A stretch of DNA of 64,000 nt from positions 124,001 to 188,000 of the forward strand of contig CALJOK010000012.1 of assembly GCA_937981555.1 (NCBI GenBank). The letters run 5' to 3'. Below the pieces are notes generated by a model. That model saw nothing but the letters and a program-made list of their open reading frames with translations. It was not told the origin of the DNA and did no database searches. A program made the translations under genes and the position numbers. Origin of the DNA: an uncultured Saprospiraceae bacterium. GTDB taxonomy: Bacteria > Bacteroidota > Bacteroidia > Chitinophagales > Saprospiraceae. This document shows positions 63,346 to 64,000 of this stretch, in pieces. Numbering within the stretch: position 1 is the stretch's first letter; each line of letters opens with the position of its first letter.

Positions 63346-64000
63346 ATGTATAACATGAACCTAGCCAAAGAAGTCGCAAAAATAGCTAAAAAAGCTGGAG
63401 ATGCGATAATGAAGATTTATGATAATTCAGATAATTTTCAAGTACAACATAAGGCTGACGAATCTCCCCTCACTATTGCGGATCAAGCAGCGAATGAAAT
63501 CATTTGTCACCACTTAGAAAATTTAGACGTAAAATATCCAATTATTTCTGAAGAAAATAAATCTATTAATTTTGAAGAAAGAAAAAAATATACTCATTAT
63601 TGGTTAGTTGATCCGTTAGATGGAACTAAGGAATTTATCAAACGAAATGGAGAGTTCACAGTCAATATTGCATTGATTGAAAATCAGCGTCCGGTGCTTG
63701 GTGTCGTTTATGCACCTGTTTTAGAGGAGATGTATTTTGCCGTAAAAGAGAAAGGTGCCTTTTTGGAAAAAGAAAATATAACAATACAATTGCATGCTTC
63801 TATTTTTTCTAAAAAGGATAAAAACTTAGGCGTCGTTTGTTCTCGTTCTCATCTAAATGAAGCGACTCAAAATTTTGTTGATGAATTAGACGAGCCTCAA
63901 TTAGTTGCACAAGGTAGTTCCCTGAAATTTTTAATCTTGGCCAAGGGTGAAGCACATCTTTATCCTCGACTAGCTCCAACGATGGAATGGGACACGGGTG
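63346..64000 (+). CDS. cysQ: 3'(2'),5'-bisphosphate nucleotidase, partial
   Basis: Frame open from ATG 63346 (MYNMNLAKEVAK; an ATG at 63355 is an equal candidate) to the window end, so the C-terminus is missing. Inositol-monophosphatase fold with metal ligands in ADESPLTIADQAA, PIISEENK and VDPLDGTKEFI. Removes the 3'-phosphate from PAP/PAPS in sulphate assimilation and sulphotransferase recycling. 218 of about 260 codons are visible, including MEWDTG at the very end. Confidence 0.92.
   Translation, partial: MYNMNLAKEVAKIAKKAGDAIMKIYDNSDNFQVQHKADESPLTIADQAANEIICHHLENLDVKYPIISEENKSINFEERKKYTHYWLVDPLDGTKEFIKRNGEFTVNIALIENQRPVLGVVYAPVLEEMYFAVKEKGAFLEKENITIQLHASIFSKKDKNLGVVCSRSHLNEATQNFVDELDEPQLVAQGSSLKFLILAKGEAHLYPRLAPTMEWDTG

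Noticed and set aside
1-64000. CRISPR array or Cas genes
   Set aside because: No regularly spaced repeats and no Cas-type protein were found; the regular spacing at 200-2601 is due to tRNA genes.
1-64000. Insertion sequences or integrase near the tRNA array
   Set aside because: No transposase, integrase or recombinase reading frame is present in the window, so mobility of the array cannot be shown from this sequence.

Overview
The window is low-GC DNA (roughly one third G+C by eye) from a member of the Bacteroidota, probably close to Saprospiria/Chitinophagia. The evidence is: proteins with C-terminal T9SS sorting domains, families typical of the phylum (DUF5916, DUF5723, DUF1015, DUF2807, DUF547), a TAnnTTTG-type promoter, weak Shine-Dalgarno sequences, and a BTAD-type regulator. 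UGA ends several genes, so the genetic code is standard.

Bases 1-2601 are the unusual part: a dense, one-strand (minus) array with 16 well-folded tRNA genes, a 17th tRNA with the UGA-reading anticodon UCA, and one embedded 73-codon ORF that looks phage-like. None of the tRNAs encodes CCA. The low-coordinate end (1-199, 273-747) holds only tRNA-like debris or unknown structured sequence, and the array runs off the window. Upstream of the array in its direction of transcription (2602-3467) lies a gene-free stretch with nested hairpins and a U-run terminator, a possible ncRNA or attenuating leader.

From 3468 on the window is mostly ordinary chromosome. 3.4-16 kb: a 7TMR-DISM hybrid sensor kinase with an AraC output domain, lgt, mtaB, a DUF5916 outer-membrane protein, rmlA, a CheY-like regulator, a Crp/Fnr-like regulator and DinB. 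16-23.2 kb: a complete Ile/Val operon, ilvD-ilvB-ilvN-ilvC-ilvA, preceded by a clear attenuator (a 28-residue leader peptide with 12 Ile/Val codons, an overlapping antiterminator segment and an intrinsic terminator). 23.3-27.1 kb: an RluA-type synthase, DUF1015, a low-MW phosphatase and a GyrB-like protein that has lost its ATP-binding motifs. 27.2-32.6 kb: gpsA, a three-domain PlsB-like/HAD/PlsC-like acyltransferase fusion and a lipase-like hydrolase. 32.7-36.7 kb: a LysE-like membrane protein divergent from an ABC exporter/GntR/DUF2807 cluster, with GTGTACTAGTAC-type operators between them.

36.7-56.5 kb carries assorted metabolism and envelope genes (BtpA, psuG, a hydrolase-OsmC fusion with a Rof-like partner, two T9SS cargo proteins, DUF5723, an MBL-fold RNase, DUF547, smpB, YbjQ, gpmI, OmpA, BTAD regulator, DUF2625). 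56.5-59 kb has a coiled-coil, phasin-like protein divergent from a WS/DGAT-SCP2 fusion. Together with gpsA and the acyltransferase fusion this suggests glycerolipid and neutral-lipid (wax ester or triacylglycerol) synthesis. The window ends with an M1 aminopeptidase, galE and a truncated cysQ. Many intergenic spacers carry perfect or near-perfect palindromes, some acting as terminators and some looking like dispersed repeats.
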